Of a DNA stretch of 64,000 nt, positions 52,801 through 61,859 are shown in pieces. The stretch comes from Comamonas badia DSM 17552 (GTDB lineage Bacteria; Pseudomonadota; Gammaproteobacteria; Burkholderiales; Burkholderiaceae_C): contig NZ_AXVM01000005.1 in assembly GCF_000484635.1 (NCBI RefSeq), forward strand, positions 1-64,000, given 5' to 3'. Both the position numbers and the translations under genes were made by a program. The notes under the pieces are model-generated. The model was not told the DNA's origin. It saw only the letters and a program-made list of their open reading frames with translations, and ran no database searches. Each line of letters begins with the position of its first letter. Position 1 is the stretch's first letter.

Positions 52801-53844
52801 CAGGCCGCGGGCCAGAAGGTCACGCGCCTGCACCAGAGCGATGGCAATGGTTGGTTCGTGGCGCCCGCAATTATCGAAATTGATATCGCCTCGCGCTTGA
52901 CACACGAGGTTTTTGGGCCGGTTTTGCATGTGGTTCGCTACCAGCGCGATCACCTCGATGAACTCATCGCGCAGATCAACGCCAGCGGCTACGGCCTCAC
53001 CTTTGGCGTGCACAGCCGCATCGACGAAACCATAGAACACCTCACCGACCAGGTGCAGGCGGGCAACATCTACGTGAACCGCAACATCATCGGCGCCGTG
53101 GTGGGCGTGCAGCCCTTTGGCGGCATGGGGCTCTCGGGCACCGGCCCCAAGGCGGGCGGGCCGCTGTACCTGCACCGCCTGGTGCAGGAGGCGCCGGGCG
53201 ACGCGCTGGCGCTGCTGCCCAAGGCGCAGGCCACGGTGGGCGAGCCTTCGGGGGCGGTGCTCGCCCCACTCGCCGGCGCGAATCTGCCGCAGGTGGACGG
53301 CGCGCAGGCAAAGGCCTTGATCGATGCGGCCATGCGCGCCTCGCGCCTCCATGAGCGCTGGCTGCTCGCGGGCCCCACGGGCGAATCCAATGCCTGGCGG
53401 CTGCTGCCGCGCGGCCCGGTCTGGGCGCTGCCCGCGAGCCCACTGGGGCTGCTCGCGCAGGTGGTGGCGGCGCTGGCCAGCGGCAACCGCTGCCATGCGG
53501 TGCTGCCCGAGGACGGGGGCGCCTGCGCCGCGCTGTGGCAGGCGCTGCGCGCCGCGCTGGGTGCCGCCGCCGAGGGCCGCTTGCGGCAGGGCAGGCATGA
53601 GGACATCGCCGACGGCGCGCTGCCCGTGGCGGCGCTGCTCTTTGAAGGCGATGGCGATGCGCTGAAACAGCTTCTGGGCACCGTGGCCGAACGCGCCGGT
53701 GCGCTGGCGCGGGTGAGCCGCCGCACGGTCTTCGAGCTGCAGGCCGGCCGGGGCTACGACCTCGCGGCGCTGGTGCATGAGCAGTCGATCAGCACCAACA
53801 CGGCAGCGGCCGGAGGCAACGCGCAGCTCATGACGATGGCGTGA
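49849..53844 (+). CDS. putA: Bifunctional proline dehydrogenase / glutamate-semialdehyde dehydrogenase PutA
   Basis: This 1331-residue trifunctional PutA has an N-terminal ribbon-helix-helix (residues 1-47, TTLGIKVDDLQRDRIHAAAR), a proline dehydrogenase barrel (YSYDMLGEAA near residue 280; RLVKGAYWDSEIKRAQ near 430), and an aldehyde dehydrogenase (ISPWNFPLAIFTGQLAAAL; catalytic Cys 926 in AGQRCSALRL). The C-terminal 180 residues are the PutA C-terminal domain. It oxidises proline to glutamate on the membrane when proline is present and otherwise represses its own gene. No putP is adjacent; an MFS gene follows instead. Confidence 0.96.
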   Translation: MAATTLGIKVDDLQRDRIHAAARQIGRTPHWLVKQAAMLYVDAVERGATDISLRGLPGGPEEATAEAVQPASAQEVQPFLAFAQSILPQTPLRAAITAAWHRPEPECLATLLPQARLSDEGELAKVGALAARLVQGLRDAPVTSGVAALVREFSLSSQEGVALMCLAEALLRIPDRATRDALIRDKISRGDWRAHVGRSPSLFVNAAAWGLVLTGKLTATSSERTLSAALTRVIGKGGEPLIRQGVHRAMKLMGEQFVTGQNIAEALANSRAHEKQGFRYSYDMLGEAATTEQDAQRYLAHYQQAIHAIGSASNGRGIFDGPGISIKLSALHPRYARAQYERVMQELLPRVLHLAELARQYDIGMNIDAEEADRLELSLDILEALCAAPSLKGWSGIGFVVQAYQKRCPQVIDYLVDLARRSRRRLMVRLVKGAYWDSEIKRAQIDGYAGYPVYTRKAYTDVSYIACAKKLLCAPDAIYPQFATHNAQTLASIHHLALAVGGSYYSGQYEFQCLHGMGEPLYAQVVGPTAEGKLARPCRIYAPVGNHETLLAYLVRRLLENGANTSFVNRIGDASIPVAELVRDPVDDVRAIAQAEGQLGAPHPGIALPRDLYLNQPMFSRANSHGLNLHNEQRLASLAVALLQSTSHPWWAAAPGVEPPPDPAQADGWQAVRNPAQLTDTVGWVREASADEADLAVRRGAQALPIWAGMPPAGRADALLRAADLLEQRGQTLMGLIQREAGKTLASALGEVREAADFMRYYGAQVAAQFDNAAQRPLGVVLCISPWNFPLAIFTGQLAAALAAGNVVLAKPAEQTPLTAAAMVAILHEAGVPQDALQLLPGQGETVGAQLVAHPLVAGVMFTGSTQVARRLARQLATRLSPDGHAVPLIAETGGLNALVVDSSALAEQVVLDVLTSAFDSAGQRCSALRLLCLQEDVAARQLTMLKAALQEWRMGNPDRLATDVGPVIDEAARAQIEAHIDAMQAAGQKVTRLHQSDGNGWFVAPAIIEIDIASRLTHEVFGPVLHVVRYQRDHLDELIAQINASGYGLTFGVHSRIDETIEHLTDQVQAGNIYVNRNIIGAVVGVQPFGGMGLSGTGPKAGGPLYLHRLVQEAPGDALALLPKAQATVGEPSGAVLAPLAGANLPQVDGAQAKALIDAAMRASRLHERWLLAGPTGESNAWRLLPRGPVWALPASPLGLLAQVVAALASGNRCHAVLPEDGGACAALWQALRAALGAAAEGRLRQGRHEDIADGALPVAALLFEGDGDALKQLLGTVAERAGALARVSRRTVFELQAGRGYDLAALVHEQSISTNTAAAGGNAQLMTMA

Positions 53845-53918
53845 AACGCTGCAAGAAATGCTGACAGGCGGCGCCGCGCCGGCATCGTCGCCGCCAAACG
53901 CGGACAATCGCGCCGCCC

Positions 53919-55133
53919 ATGACCTCATCCGACGAAATCTTCAGCCTGCGGCGGCTGGCGCTGCCCGCGTTCGGCCCTTCCCTGATGTTCGGCCTGTGCG
54001 AGGGTACCATCCTGCCGGTGCTCGCGCTCAGCGCGCGAGCGCTCGGCGCGAGCCTGGCCGAGGCCGGGTTCATCGTCGCGCTGGTGGGTCTGGGCTCGTT
54101 CCTGGCCAACATCCCTGCCGCCTGGCTGGCCAGCCGCTTTGGCGAGCGCCGGGCGATGATCGGCGCCTCCGTGTGTTCGCTGCTGGCGCTGGTCGTCTGT
54201 CTGGTGGCGCCCGCGGTGTGGCTGTTTGGCCTGGGTGTGCTGATGGTGGGGCTGTCGCGCGCCGTGTTTCTGCTGGCGCGCCAGAGCTTCCTGGTCGAGG
54301 CGGCGCCCCCGGGCGTGCGCGCGCGGGCGATGGCGATGCTGGGCGGCGTGCACCGCATCGGCATGTTCATCGGGCCTTTTCTCGGGGCGGCGGCCATCCA
54401 TGGCCTGGGGCTTTCGGGCGCCTATTGGGCGGCGCTGGTGGTGACGCTGGCCATGGGCGCGCTGTCGGCGCTGGTGCCGGATCTGGAGCCTGTTGGCGCG
54501 CCCGCCGATGCGCCATCGCCGGCCGCGCCCACCACGCTGCAGCTGCTGCGCGATCACCGCCCTGTGCTGCTGACCCTGGGCGTGGCGAGCGCGCTGGTGT
54601 CCGCCATCCGCGCCTGCCGCCAGGTGGTGATACCGCTGTGGGCCAGCCACATCGGGCTGGATGCCGCCACCACCTCGCTGATTTACGGCCTGATGGGCGC
54701 GGTGGACATGCTGCTGTTCTACCCCGCGGGGCGCGTGATGGACCAGCGCGGGCGCCGTGCGGTGACCATCCCCAGCCTGCTCATCATGGGCACCAGCCTG
54801 CTGGTGATGCCGCTCACCGGCGGCTTTGCCAGCCTGCTGGCCGCGAGCATGCTGCTGGGCGTGGGCAATGGCATAGGCGCGGGCATCGTGCTCACCATCG
54901 GCGCGGATGCCTCGCCGGTGCAGGGGCGCACGCAGTTCCTTGGCCTGTGGCGCGTGATCACCGACATCGGCGGCGGCGGCGGGCCGCTGCTGCTGTCGGG
55001 GCTGACGGCGCTCATCACGCTGGCGGGCGGCATCGTGGTGACGGGCGGGCTGGGGTTTGTGTCCGCCTGGATGTTCTGGCGCTGGCTGCCGCGCAAGCAG
55101 GCCGCGGCGCGCAGCCGGTCCGCCACGCCCTGA
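53919..55133 (+). CDS. MFS transporter, 12-helix
   Basis: The transporter has 404 residues with about 12 hydrophobic helices. AAWLASRFGERRAMI is motif A after helix 2, and AGRVMDQRGRRAVTIPSL is the repeat in the second half. LFGLCEGTILPVLALSARAL in helix 1 resembles exporters of the YajR/MdtG-like groups. The substrate is unknown; proximity to putA does not identify it as a proline carrier, because those are sodium symporters of another family. Confidence 0.88.
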   Translation: MTSSDEIFSLRRLALPAFGPSLMFGLCEGTILPVLALSARALGASLAEAGFIVALVGLGSFLANIPAAWLASRFGERRAMIGASVCSLLALVVCLVAPAVWLFGLGVLMVGLSRAVFLLARQSFLVEAAPPGVRARAMAMLGGVHRIGMFIGPFLGAAAIHGLGLSGAYWAALVVTLAMGALSALVPDLEPVGAPADAPSPAAPTTLQLLRDHRPVLLTLGVASALVSAIRACRQVVIPLWASHIGLDAATTSLIYGLMGAVDMLLFYPAGRVMDQRGRRAVTIPSLLIMGTSLLVMPLTGGFASLLAASMLLGVGNGIGAGIVLTIGADASPVQGRTQFLGLWRVITDIGGGGGPLLLSGLTALITLAGGIVVTGGLGFVSAWMFWRWLPRKQAAARSRSATP

Positions 55134-55175
55134 GCGGCGCCATCCGCGAATGGAGCACGGCGCGGCCCGCCAGGC

Positions 55176-55718
55176 TCACTGCGGCGCAAGAATGATTTCG
55201 GTGAGCTTCCAGCCGAGCCCGCGCCGGCCCAGCACGAATTGCGTGTCGCCGCCGCGCCCGTGGGCGGTCACGACGAAGCGGTTCCACGAGCGGTAGCCCA
55301 TGTCGGCCTGGGCGAGCGGCTGGCGCGCGTCCCCGCCGGCTTCGTTCTCCGGGCCGGCGGGCGTGGGAGGCTGCGGCTTCTTTGGATTGCCGCCGGCCAT
55401 GAGCTCGGCGACCCCGGCGGGGGTGACGTAGGCGTCCACCAGCCTGTCCACCACCGCACCCGCCAGCGGCGCCACCAGAGCAGCCAGCGGGTTCAGCTCG
55501 TTGCCGCCGCCCTCGGCCATGGTGTGCAGCAGCCGTGCATTCATCTGGTCTTTCAGGCTCTGGCGCACACTGGCGAAATCCACGTGGCCTGCCAGGGCCT
55601 GGGCATCGCGTGCCTGGGCGGCGTCACGGATGCGGACCACCGTGAGCCACGGCGCCGCGATGATCCAGGCCAGCAGCAAGGCGGCAAGTGCCAGGGCGAC
55701 AGCGGATTTGCGGTTCAT
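55176..55718 (-). CDS. DUF2939 membrane-anchored protein
   Basis: The protein has 180 residues with an N-terminal transmembrane or signal anchor (ALALAALLLAWIIAAPWLTV), then the DUF2939 pattern RIRDAAQARDAQALAGHVDF and VRQSLKDQMNARLL. A central Pro-rich segment is followed by SWNRFVVTAHG and FVLGRRGLGWKLTEIIL. Function of the family is unknown; it is likely periplasmic. ATG 55718 places the positively charged MNRKS before the membrane helix. Confidence 0.82.
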   Translation of the reverse strand: MNRKSAVALALAALLLAWIIAAPWLTVVRIRDAAQARDAQALAGHVDFASVRQSLKDQMNARLLHTMAEGGGNELNPLAALVAPLAGAVVDRLVDAYVTPAGVAELMAGGNPKKPQPPTPAGPENEAGGDARQPLAQADMGYRSWNRFVVTAHGRGGDTQFVLGRRGLGWKLTEIILAPQ

Positions 55719-55762
55719 CGCATGCAGCATACCGCGTCTGCATGCCTGCCTGGCTGCGCGGT

Positions 55763-57931
55763 TCAGCGCTGTGGCTGGTGTGCCGTGATCGCCTTGCGCG
55801 CGGCCGCATCCAGCGCAAAACCGGCGCCATGCCGCGTGGCGAGTTCATCCGCGCGCCGGAGGAACGCCTCCACGCCCGTGCCATGGATGAACTGCATCGC
55901 CCCGCCCGTCCAGGCCGGGAAGCCGATGCCGAAGATCGAGCCGATGTTGGCGTCGTGCGCGCTGGTGAGCACGCCTTCGGCCAGGCAGCGCGCGGTCTCT
56001 ATCGCCTGGCGGTAGAGGATGCGGTCCTGGATGTCCTGCACGTTCCAGGCGGCGCCGGGTTTCTCGAACAGGCTTGTGAGCCGCGGCCAGAGTTCTTTCC
56101 TGCCGCCCTGCGGGTAGTCGTAGAAGCCGCCGCCGCCCGCGCGCCCCGGGCGCCCCAGTTCCTTGACCATGCGCTCCACCAGCAGTTCGCCGAGCGTGGC
56201 GCCGTAGGTCTTGCCTTCGGCGGCCAAGTCGGCGCGGGTCTGGTCCATGACGTGCACGCCCAGGGACAGTGAGGTTTCATCGAGCACCGCCAGCGGCCCG
56301 ACGGGCATGCCGGCCTGCATCGCGGCGTTTTCGATGACGGCGGCGGGGATGCCCTCGGCCAGCATCGCCGCGCCTTCCATCACGAAGGTGGCGAAGGTGC
56401 GGCTGGTGTAGAAGCCGCGTGAATCGTTGACGACGATGGGCACCTTGCCCAGCGCCTGCACGTAGTCGAACGCGCGCGCCACGGTGGCGTCGCTGGTTTG
56501 CTTGCCGCGGATGATTTCCACCAGCCGCATCTTGTCCACCGGGCTGAAGAAGTGGATGCCGATGAATGTCTCCGGCGCCTTGCTGGCGCTGGCCAGGCCG
56601 CTGATCGGCAGCGTGGAGGTGTTGCTGGCGAAGAAACCGCCCGCCGCCAGGTGCGGCTCGGCCTCCTGTGTGACCTGGGCCTTGAGGGCGCGGTTCTCGA
56701 ACACGGCCTCGATGATGAGATCGCAGCCGTTCAGATCGGCCGCGTTGGCGGTGGGTGTGATGCGCGCGAGCAGCGCCTCGGCCGCCTCGGCGCTCATGCG
56801 GCCTTTTTCCACGCGCCTGGCAGCCAGCCTGGCGCTGTAGGCCTTGCCCGCTTCGGCCTTCTCCAGGCTCACATCCTTGAGGATGGTGGCGATGCCGCGG
56901 CTGGCCTGCGCCCAGGCGATGCCCGCGCCCATCATGCCGGCGCCCAGGATGCCGACCTTGGCGGGCTTGAAGCGCTCCTTGACGGGCGGGCGCGATTTGC
57001 CGCTCTTGATCGCGTTCAGGTCGAAGAAGAAGGCGCTGACCATGTTGCGCGCCACCTGCCCGGTCATGACCTTGGCCAGATACCGGCTTTCGATGCGCAG
57101 CGCGGTGTCGTAATCGACGATCGCCCCTTCGACCATGCAGCTCAATGCCGCCTCGGGTGCCGGGTAGCGGCCGCGCGTGGTCTTGCGCAGCATGGCGGGC
57201 GCCACGGCCAGGCCGGCGGCGATCTTGGGGTTGCTCGGCGTGCCGCCCGGAATCTTGTAGCCCTTCTCGTCCCAGGGCTGGTGCGCCTCGGGGTGGGCGG
57301 CAATCCAGGCCAGCGCCGCGGGCAGCAGCGCGTCCCTGCCTGCGGCCAGTGCATGCACCAGCCCGAGCTCCTTCGCTTTTGAAGGGTTGAAGAGCTTGCC
57401 TTCGAGCACATAGGGCTGCGCGCCCATCAGGCCGAGCAGCCGCACCATCTTGGTGATGCCGCTGGCGCCGGGGATCAGGCCCAGCGTGACCTCGGGCAGG
57501 CCGAGCTGGATCCTGGCGTCATCGACGGCGATGCGGTGGTGCGCGATCAGCGCCACCTCCCAGCCACCGCCCAGCGCCGAGCCGTTGAGGCAGGCGACGA
57601 CGGGAATGCCCAGCGTCTCCAGCGTGCGCGCCTGCTTCTTCAGGCGCTCGATTTGCGCGAACGCCTGTGGTGCGTCGGCTTCGGTCAGGCGCAGCACGGC
57701 CCTGAGATCGGCGCCGGCGAAGAAGCTGCTCTTGGCCGAGGCGAGGGCTATGCCCTTGAGCGCGCCGCCCAGCTTTTCGCGGTCGGCCAGCACCTGCGCG
57801 GTGACCTCGGCAAAGTCGTCCTGCCATTGCTGGCACATGGTGTTGACGGGCGAATCCGGCTCATCAAAGGTGATGAGGGCGACCTGGCCTTCGCCCTGCG
57901 CGGCGATGCGTTCGTAGCGGATGGTTTTCAT
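55763..57931 (-). CDS. FadB/FadJ-like enoyl-CoA hydratase / 3-hydroxyacyl-CoA dehydrogenase
   Basis: This 722-residue multifunctional enzyme has the crotonase domain first (SSFFAGADLRAVL; NGSALGGGWEVALIAHHRI; FNPSK) and the NAD domain from about residue 330 (VGILGAGMMGAGIAWAQ; ASNTSTLPISGLA; GIHFFSPVDKMRLVE). This is the FadB/FadJ order, the reverse of the FadN-like protein at 19077. It works with the thiolase encoded upstream in the operon. Two different architectures for the same two steps occur in one window. Confidence 0.94.
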   Translation of the reverse strand: MKTIRYERIAAQGEGQVALITFDEPDSPVNTMCQQWQDDFAEVTAQVLADREKLGGALKGIALASAKSSFFAGADLRAVLRLTEADAPQAFAQIERLKKQARTLETLGIPVVACLNGSALGGGWEVALIAHHRIAVDDARIQLGLPEVTLGLIPGASGITKMVRLLGLMGAQPYVLEGKLFNPSKAKELGLVHALAAGRDALLPAALAWIAAHPEAHQPWDEKGYKIPGGTPSNPKIAAGLAVAPAMLRKTTRGRYPAPEAALSCMVEGAIVDYDTALRIESRYLAKVMTGQVARNMVSAFFFDLNAIKSGKSRPPVKERFKPAKVGILGAGMMGAGIAWAQASRGIATILKDVSLEKAEAGKAYSARLAARRVEKGRMSAEAAEALLARITPTANAADLNGCDLIIEAVFENRALKAQVTQEAEPHLAAGGFFASNTSTLPISGLASASKAPETFIGIHFFSPVDKMRLVEIIRGKQTSDATVARAFDYVQALGKVPIVVNDSRGFYTSRTFATFVMEGAAMLAEGIPAAVIENAAMQAGMPVGPLAVLDETSLSLGVHVMDQTRADLAAEGKTYGATLGELLVERMVKELGRPGRAGGGGFYDYPQGGRKELWPRLTSLFEKPGAAWNVQDIQDRILYRQAIETARCLAEGVLTSAHDANIGSIFGIGFPAWTGGAMQFIHGTGVEAFLRRADELATRHGAGFALDAAARKAITAHQPQR

Positions 57932-57949
57932 GGGGTGTCTCCTCGGTGC

Positions 57950-59155
<1,206 letters not shown>

Positions 59156-59168
59156 GCTGGGGTCTCCT

Positions 59169-59225
59169 AAAATCTTAATAGAAACTGGCTTTAACGCTTG
59201 CTCATCATGCGCTATCAGCTATGCA
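59169..59225. repeat. Type C repeat, intergenic
   Basis: AACTGGCTTTAACGCTTGCT then CATCATGCGCTATCAGCTAT. It matches the type C pattern (CGCTTG, then ATCAGCTAT) and lies just upstream of the thiolase gene, next to a type B copy. It shows the form these repeats take outside genes. Confidence 0.65.
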
Positions 59226-59227
59226 TT

Positions 59228-59333
59228 TATCTCCTTCCCCCTTTGGGGGAAGGCAGGGATGGGGGCGGGCTGGCAAAGGCGCGGCGGCAGGCTGGCCCCC
59301 ACCCCAGCCCTCCCCCAGAGGGGGAGGGAGCCG
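59228..59333. repeat. Type B repeat pair
   Basis: ATCTCCTTCCCCCTTTGGGG then GAAGGCAGGGATGGGGGC, with the inverted partner GCCCCCACCCCAGCCCTCCC then CCAGAGGGGGAGGGAGCC, between the acyl-CoA dehydrogenase and thiolase genes. Confidence 0.87.
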
Positions 59334-59348
59334 ATACCGGAGGGACGC

Positions 59349-60518
59349 TCATTTGGCGCCACCCAACCCCATGCTGCGCGAAATCACTTCCTTCATGATC
59401 TCGTTGGTGCCACCGTAGATGCGCTGCACGCGTGCATCGGCCCAGGCGCGGGTGATGGGGTACTCCCACATGTAGCCGTAACCGCCGAAGAGCTGCACAC
59501 ACTCGTCCATCACCTTGAATTGCAGGTCGCTGGTCCAGTATTTGGCCATGCTGGCGGTGGCGGTGTCGAGCTGGTCCTTGAGGATCAGCTCGCAGCACTT
59601 GTCCACGAAAACCCGCGCCACCTGCACTTCGGTCTGCAGTTCGGCCAGCGTGTAGCGTGTGTTCTGGAACGCAGCCACGGTCTGGCCGAAGACCTTGCGC
59701 TGCTTGACGTAGTCCAGCGTCCAGTCGATCGCGGCCTGCGCGGCGGCGACGGCGGTGATGGCGATCTGCAGCCGCTCCCACGGCAGCTGCTCCATCAGGC
59801 AGATGAAGCCCTTGCCCTGCATCGCGGCGCCGCCCAGCAGGTTTTCGACCGGCACCTTCACGTCGTTGAAGAACAGCTCGGAGGTGTCCTGCGCCTTCAT
59901 GCCGGCCTTTTTCAGGCGCTGGCCTTTCTCGAAGCCCGGCATGCCGCGCTCGATGAGCAGCAGGCTGGTGCCCTTGGCGCCCGCGGCCGGGTCGGTCTTG
60001 GCGACCAGGATGACCAGATCCGCATGCCAGCCGTTGGTGATGAAGGTCTTGCTGCCGTTGACCACGTAGTGGCTGCCGTCCGGCGACAGCAGGGCGGTGG
60101 TCTTCACGCCCTGCAGATCGCTGCCGGCCGCGGGTTCGCTCATGGCGATGGCGCCCACCATTTCGCCGCTGGCAAGCTGGGGCAGGTATTTCTTCTTTTG
60201 CGCCTCGGTGCCGTAGTGCAGGATGTAGGGCGCGACGATCTCGCTGTGCAGGCCAAAGCCTATGCCGGTGCAGCCCGCACGCCCGATGGCCTCCATCTGC
60301 ACGACGGAGTAGCGCTTGTCGGCGCCCGCGCCGCCGTAGGCCTCGGGCATGCTCATGCACAGAAAGCCGTTGGCGCCGGCCTTGCGCCAGACCTCGCGGT
60401 CCACATAGCCCTGTTCTTCCCAGCTGGCGTGGTGCGGCGTGATCTCTTTCTCGATGAAGCGGTGGAAGCTGTCGGCGAACGACAGGTGGTCGGCATCAAA
60501 AAGCGTGCGTTCGATCAT
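59349..60518 (-). CDS. Acyl-CoA dehydrogenase, isovaleryl-like, heading the second beta-oxidation operon
   Basis: The enzyme has 389 residues. Its FAD motif is AIAMSEPAAGSDLQGV; FITNGWHADLVILV and VKQRKVFGQTVAAFQ follow. The C-terminal site reads QRIYGGTNEIMKEV (Gly where medium-chain enzymes have the catalytic Glu), and LPWERLQIAIT supplies the alternative Glu. ATG 60518 is preferred; the longer frame would translate the operator. A palindromic site 14 bases upstream matches the one before the TetR gene at 28079, so that regulator may control this operon. Confidence 0.92.
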   Translation of the reverse strand: MIERTLFDADHLSFADSFHRFIEKEITPHHASWEEQGYVDREVWRKAGANGFLCMSMPEAYGGAGADKRYSVVQMEAIGRAGCTGIGFGLHSEIVAPYILHYGTEAQKKKYLPQLASGEMVGAIAMSEPAAGSDLQGVKTTALLSPDGSHYVVNGSKTFITNGWHADLVILVAKTDPAAGAKGTSLLLIERGMPGFEKGQRLKKAGMKAQDTSELFFNDVKVPVENLLGGAAMQGKGFICLMEQLPWERLQIAITAVAAAQAAIDWTLDYVKQRKVFGQTVAAFQNTRYTLAELQTEVQVARVFVDKCCELILKDQLDTATASMAKYWTSDLQFKVMDECVQLFGGYGYMWEYPITRAWADARVQRIYGGTNEIMKEVISRSMGLGGAK

Positions 60519-60532
60519 GGCGGTATTTCCCA

Positions 60533-60552
60533 AAGCAATTGCTTGATTTAAT
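60533..60552. promoter_or_regulatory. Operator-like site before the second beta-oxidation operon
   Basis: AAGCAATTGCTTGATTTAAT includes the perfect palindrome AAGCAATTGCTT. It matches 28034-28053 at 17 of 20 positions. It lies upstream of the acyl-CoA dehydrogenase gene on the minus strand. Confidence 0.6.
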
Positions 60553-60586
60553 TGTGGCAGCCTGGTGCGGCAAACCCAGTCGCCCA

Positions 60587-60621
60587 AACGACAAACCGCC
60601 CGGAGGCGGTTTGTGTCGTGG
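60587..60621 (-). terminator. Hairpin after the ABC binding-protein gene
   Basis: ACGACAAACCGCC and GGCGGTTTGTGTCGT pair around CGGA to form a long stem with one bulge. It lies 12 bases beyond the stop codon of the binding-protein gene, with TTTGTCGTTT on the exit side. Confidence 0.65.
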
Positions 60622-60632
60622 TTCGGTAAAAA

Positions 60633-61802
60633 TTATTTGGTGTGGTACTGCGAGACCACCTTCCACTTGCCATCCTGCACCTGCGACAGGCGCCAGGCGG
60701 TGCTGCCCAGGTGCTTGGTCGCGGTAAAGGTGGTGGGGGCACTGCCGAAGATGTCCGTCTGCGTGCTGAAGTTCTCCATCGTCTTGATGAAGCCGTCGGT
60801 CGTCAGGTTCGGGCCGGTCTTGGCCACGGCCTGCAGGAATGCGTCCATCACGATGTAGCCATAGGCCGAGAAAATGCCGCCGTCTTCATTGAACCTGGTC
60901 TTGTACTTGGTGGCCCAGAACGCCAGCGGCTTGTTGCTGGCGTCATCCGTGTAGGGCACCTGCGCCGCCATGGTGGCGTAGAGGCCGTCCATCGCCTTGC
61001 CGGCGAGCTTGGGAATCAGTTCGCTGTAGGCGGCGGCCGAGCCGAGGAACACCGGGTTGAAGCCCATCTTCTTGGCCGTGCCTATGGTGCCTATGGTCTC
61101 GCGGATGATGGTGCCCAGCGTCACCAGCTCGCAGCCCGCGGCCTTGGTCTTGGCGACCTGCGAGGAGAAATCGGTGGCGCCGCGCTTGAAGCTGGCCTTC
61201 TCGGCCAATGGCATGCCGATGTCCTTGAGGCCGTCTTCGGTGCCCTTGAGCACCTCCTCGCCGAATTCGTCGTCCTGGTAGATCACGCAGACCTTGGTGA
61301 GCTTTTTCTCCTTGACCATCTCCGGCACGGCTTCGCGGATTTGCTGGTAGTAGGGCGCGATGAAGGCGTAGGTCAGCGGGTTCAGCGGCTCGTACATCTC
61401 GCGCGCGGCCGTGAGCGGCATGAAATTGAAGACCTTCTTGGGGAACAGCACCGGGAAGGTGGCCAGGTTGGCGGCCGTGCCGATATGGCCCACCATGGCG
61501 AAAACCTTTTCCTGGTTCACCAGTTTTTGCGCGGCGAGCACGGCGCGCTTGGGGTCGTAGCCGTCGTCCTCGACCTTGAGCACGATCTTGCGGCCGTTGA
61601 TGCCGCCCTGTTCGTTGGCCTCGTCCACGCGCAGCTGCATGCCGTCGCGCGCCTGCTTGCCGATCGCCGCGATCGGACCGGAGAGGTCCTGGATGGTGGC
61701 GATCTTGAGCTCGGTCTTGGTGATGCCCTGGTTCTGCGCCAGCGCCGATCCGGCAAAGCCCAGGGCGCAAGCCAGGGCCAGAAGGCGGTATTTCGTCTGC
61801 AT
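60633..61802 (-). CDS. Liv-type ABC transporter periplasmic binding protein
   Basis: The protein has 389 residues with a signal peptide ending GFAGSALAQ. The mature part has the two-lobed LivK/Peripla_BP_6 fold: ELKIATIQDLSGPIAAIGKQ, NEQGGINGRKIVLKVEDDGY, VFAMVGHIGTAANLATFPVL and VCVIYQDDEFGEEVLKG. Binding proteins of this group serve branched-chain amino acids, amides or aromatic acids. Here the neighbouring acyl-CoA ligase and beta-oxidation genes point to a carboxylic acid ligand, which is inference. Confidence 0.92.
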   Translation of the reverse strand: MQTKYRLLALACALGFAGSALAQNQGITKTELKIATIQDLSGPIAAIGKQARDGMQLRVDEANEQGGINGRKIVLKVEDDGYDPKRAVLAAQKLVNQEKVFAMVGHIGTAANLATFPVLFPKKVFNFMPLTAAREMYEPLNPLTYAFIAPYYQQIREAVPEMVKEKKLTKVCVIYQDDEFGEEVLKGTEDGLKDIGMPLAEKASFKRGATDFSSQVAKTKAAGCELVTLGTIIRETIGTIGTAKKMGFNPVFLGSAAAYSELIPKLAGKAMDGLYATMAAQVPYTDDASNKPLAFWATKYKTRFNEDGGIFSAYGYIVMDAFLQAVAKTGPNLTTDGFIKTMENFSTQTDIFGSAPTTFTATKHLGSTAWRLSQVQDGKWKVVSQYHTK

Positions 61803-61859
61803 GGGAAGTCCTCCTTGTGTGGGTGAAACGATTGTGGACAGTGGGGTGCCTGCAGGGGC

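Noticed and set aside
50524-53928. A 1134-codon minus-strand frame opposite putA
   Set aside because: Antisense shadow of PutA with His/Arg/Gln-rich composition.
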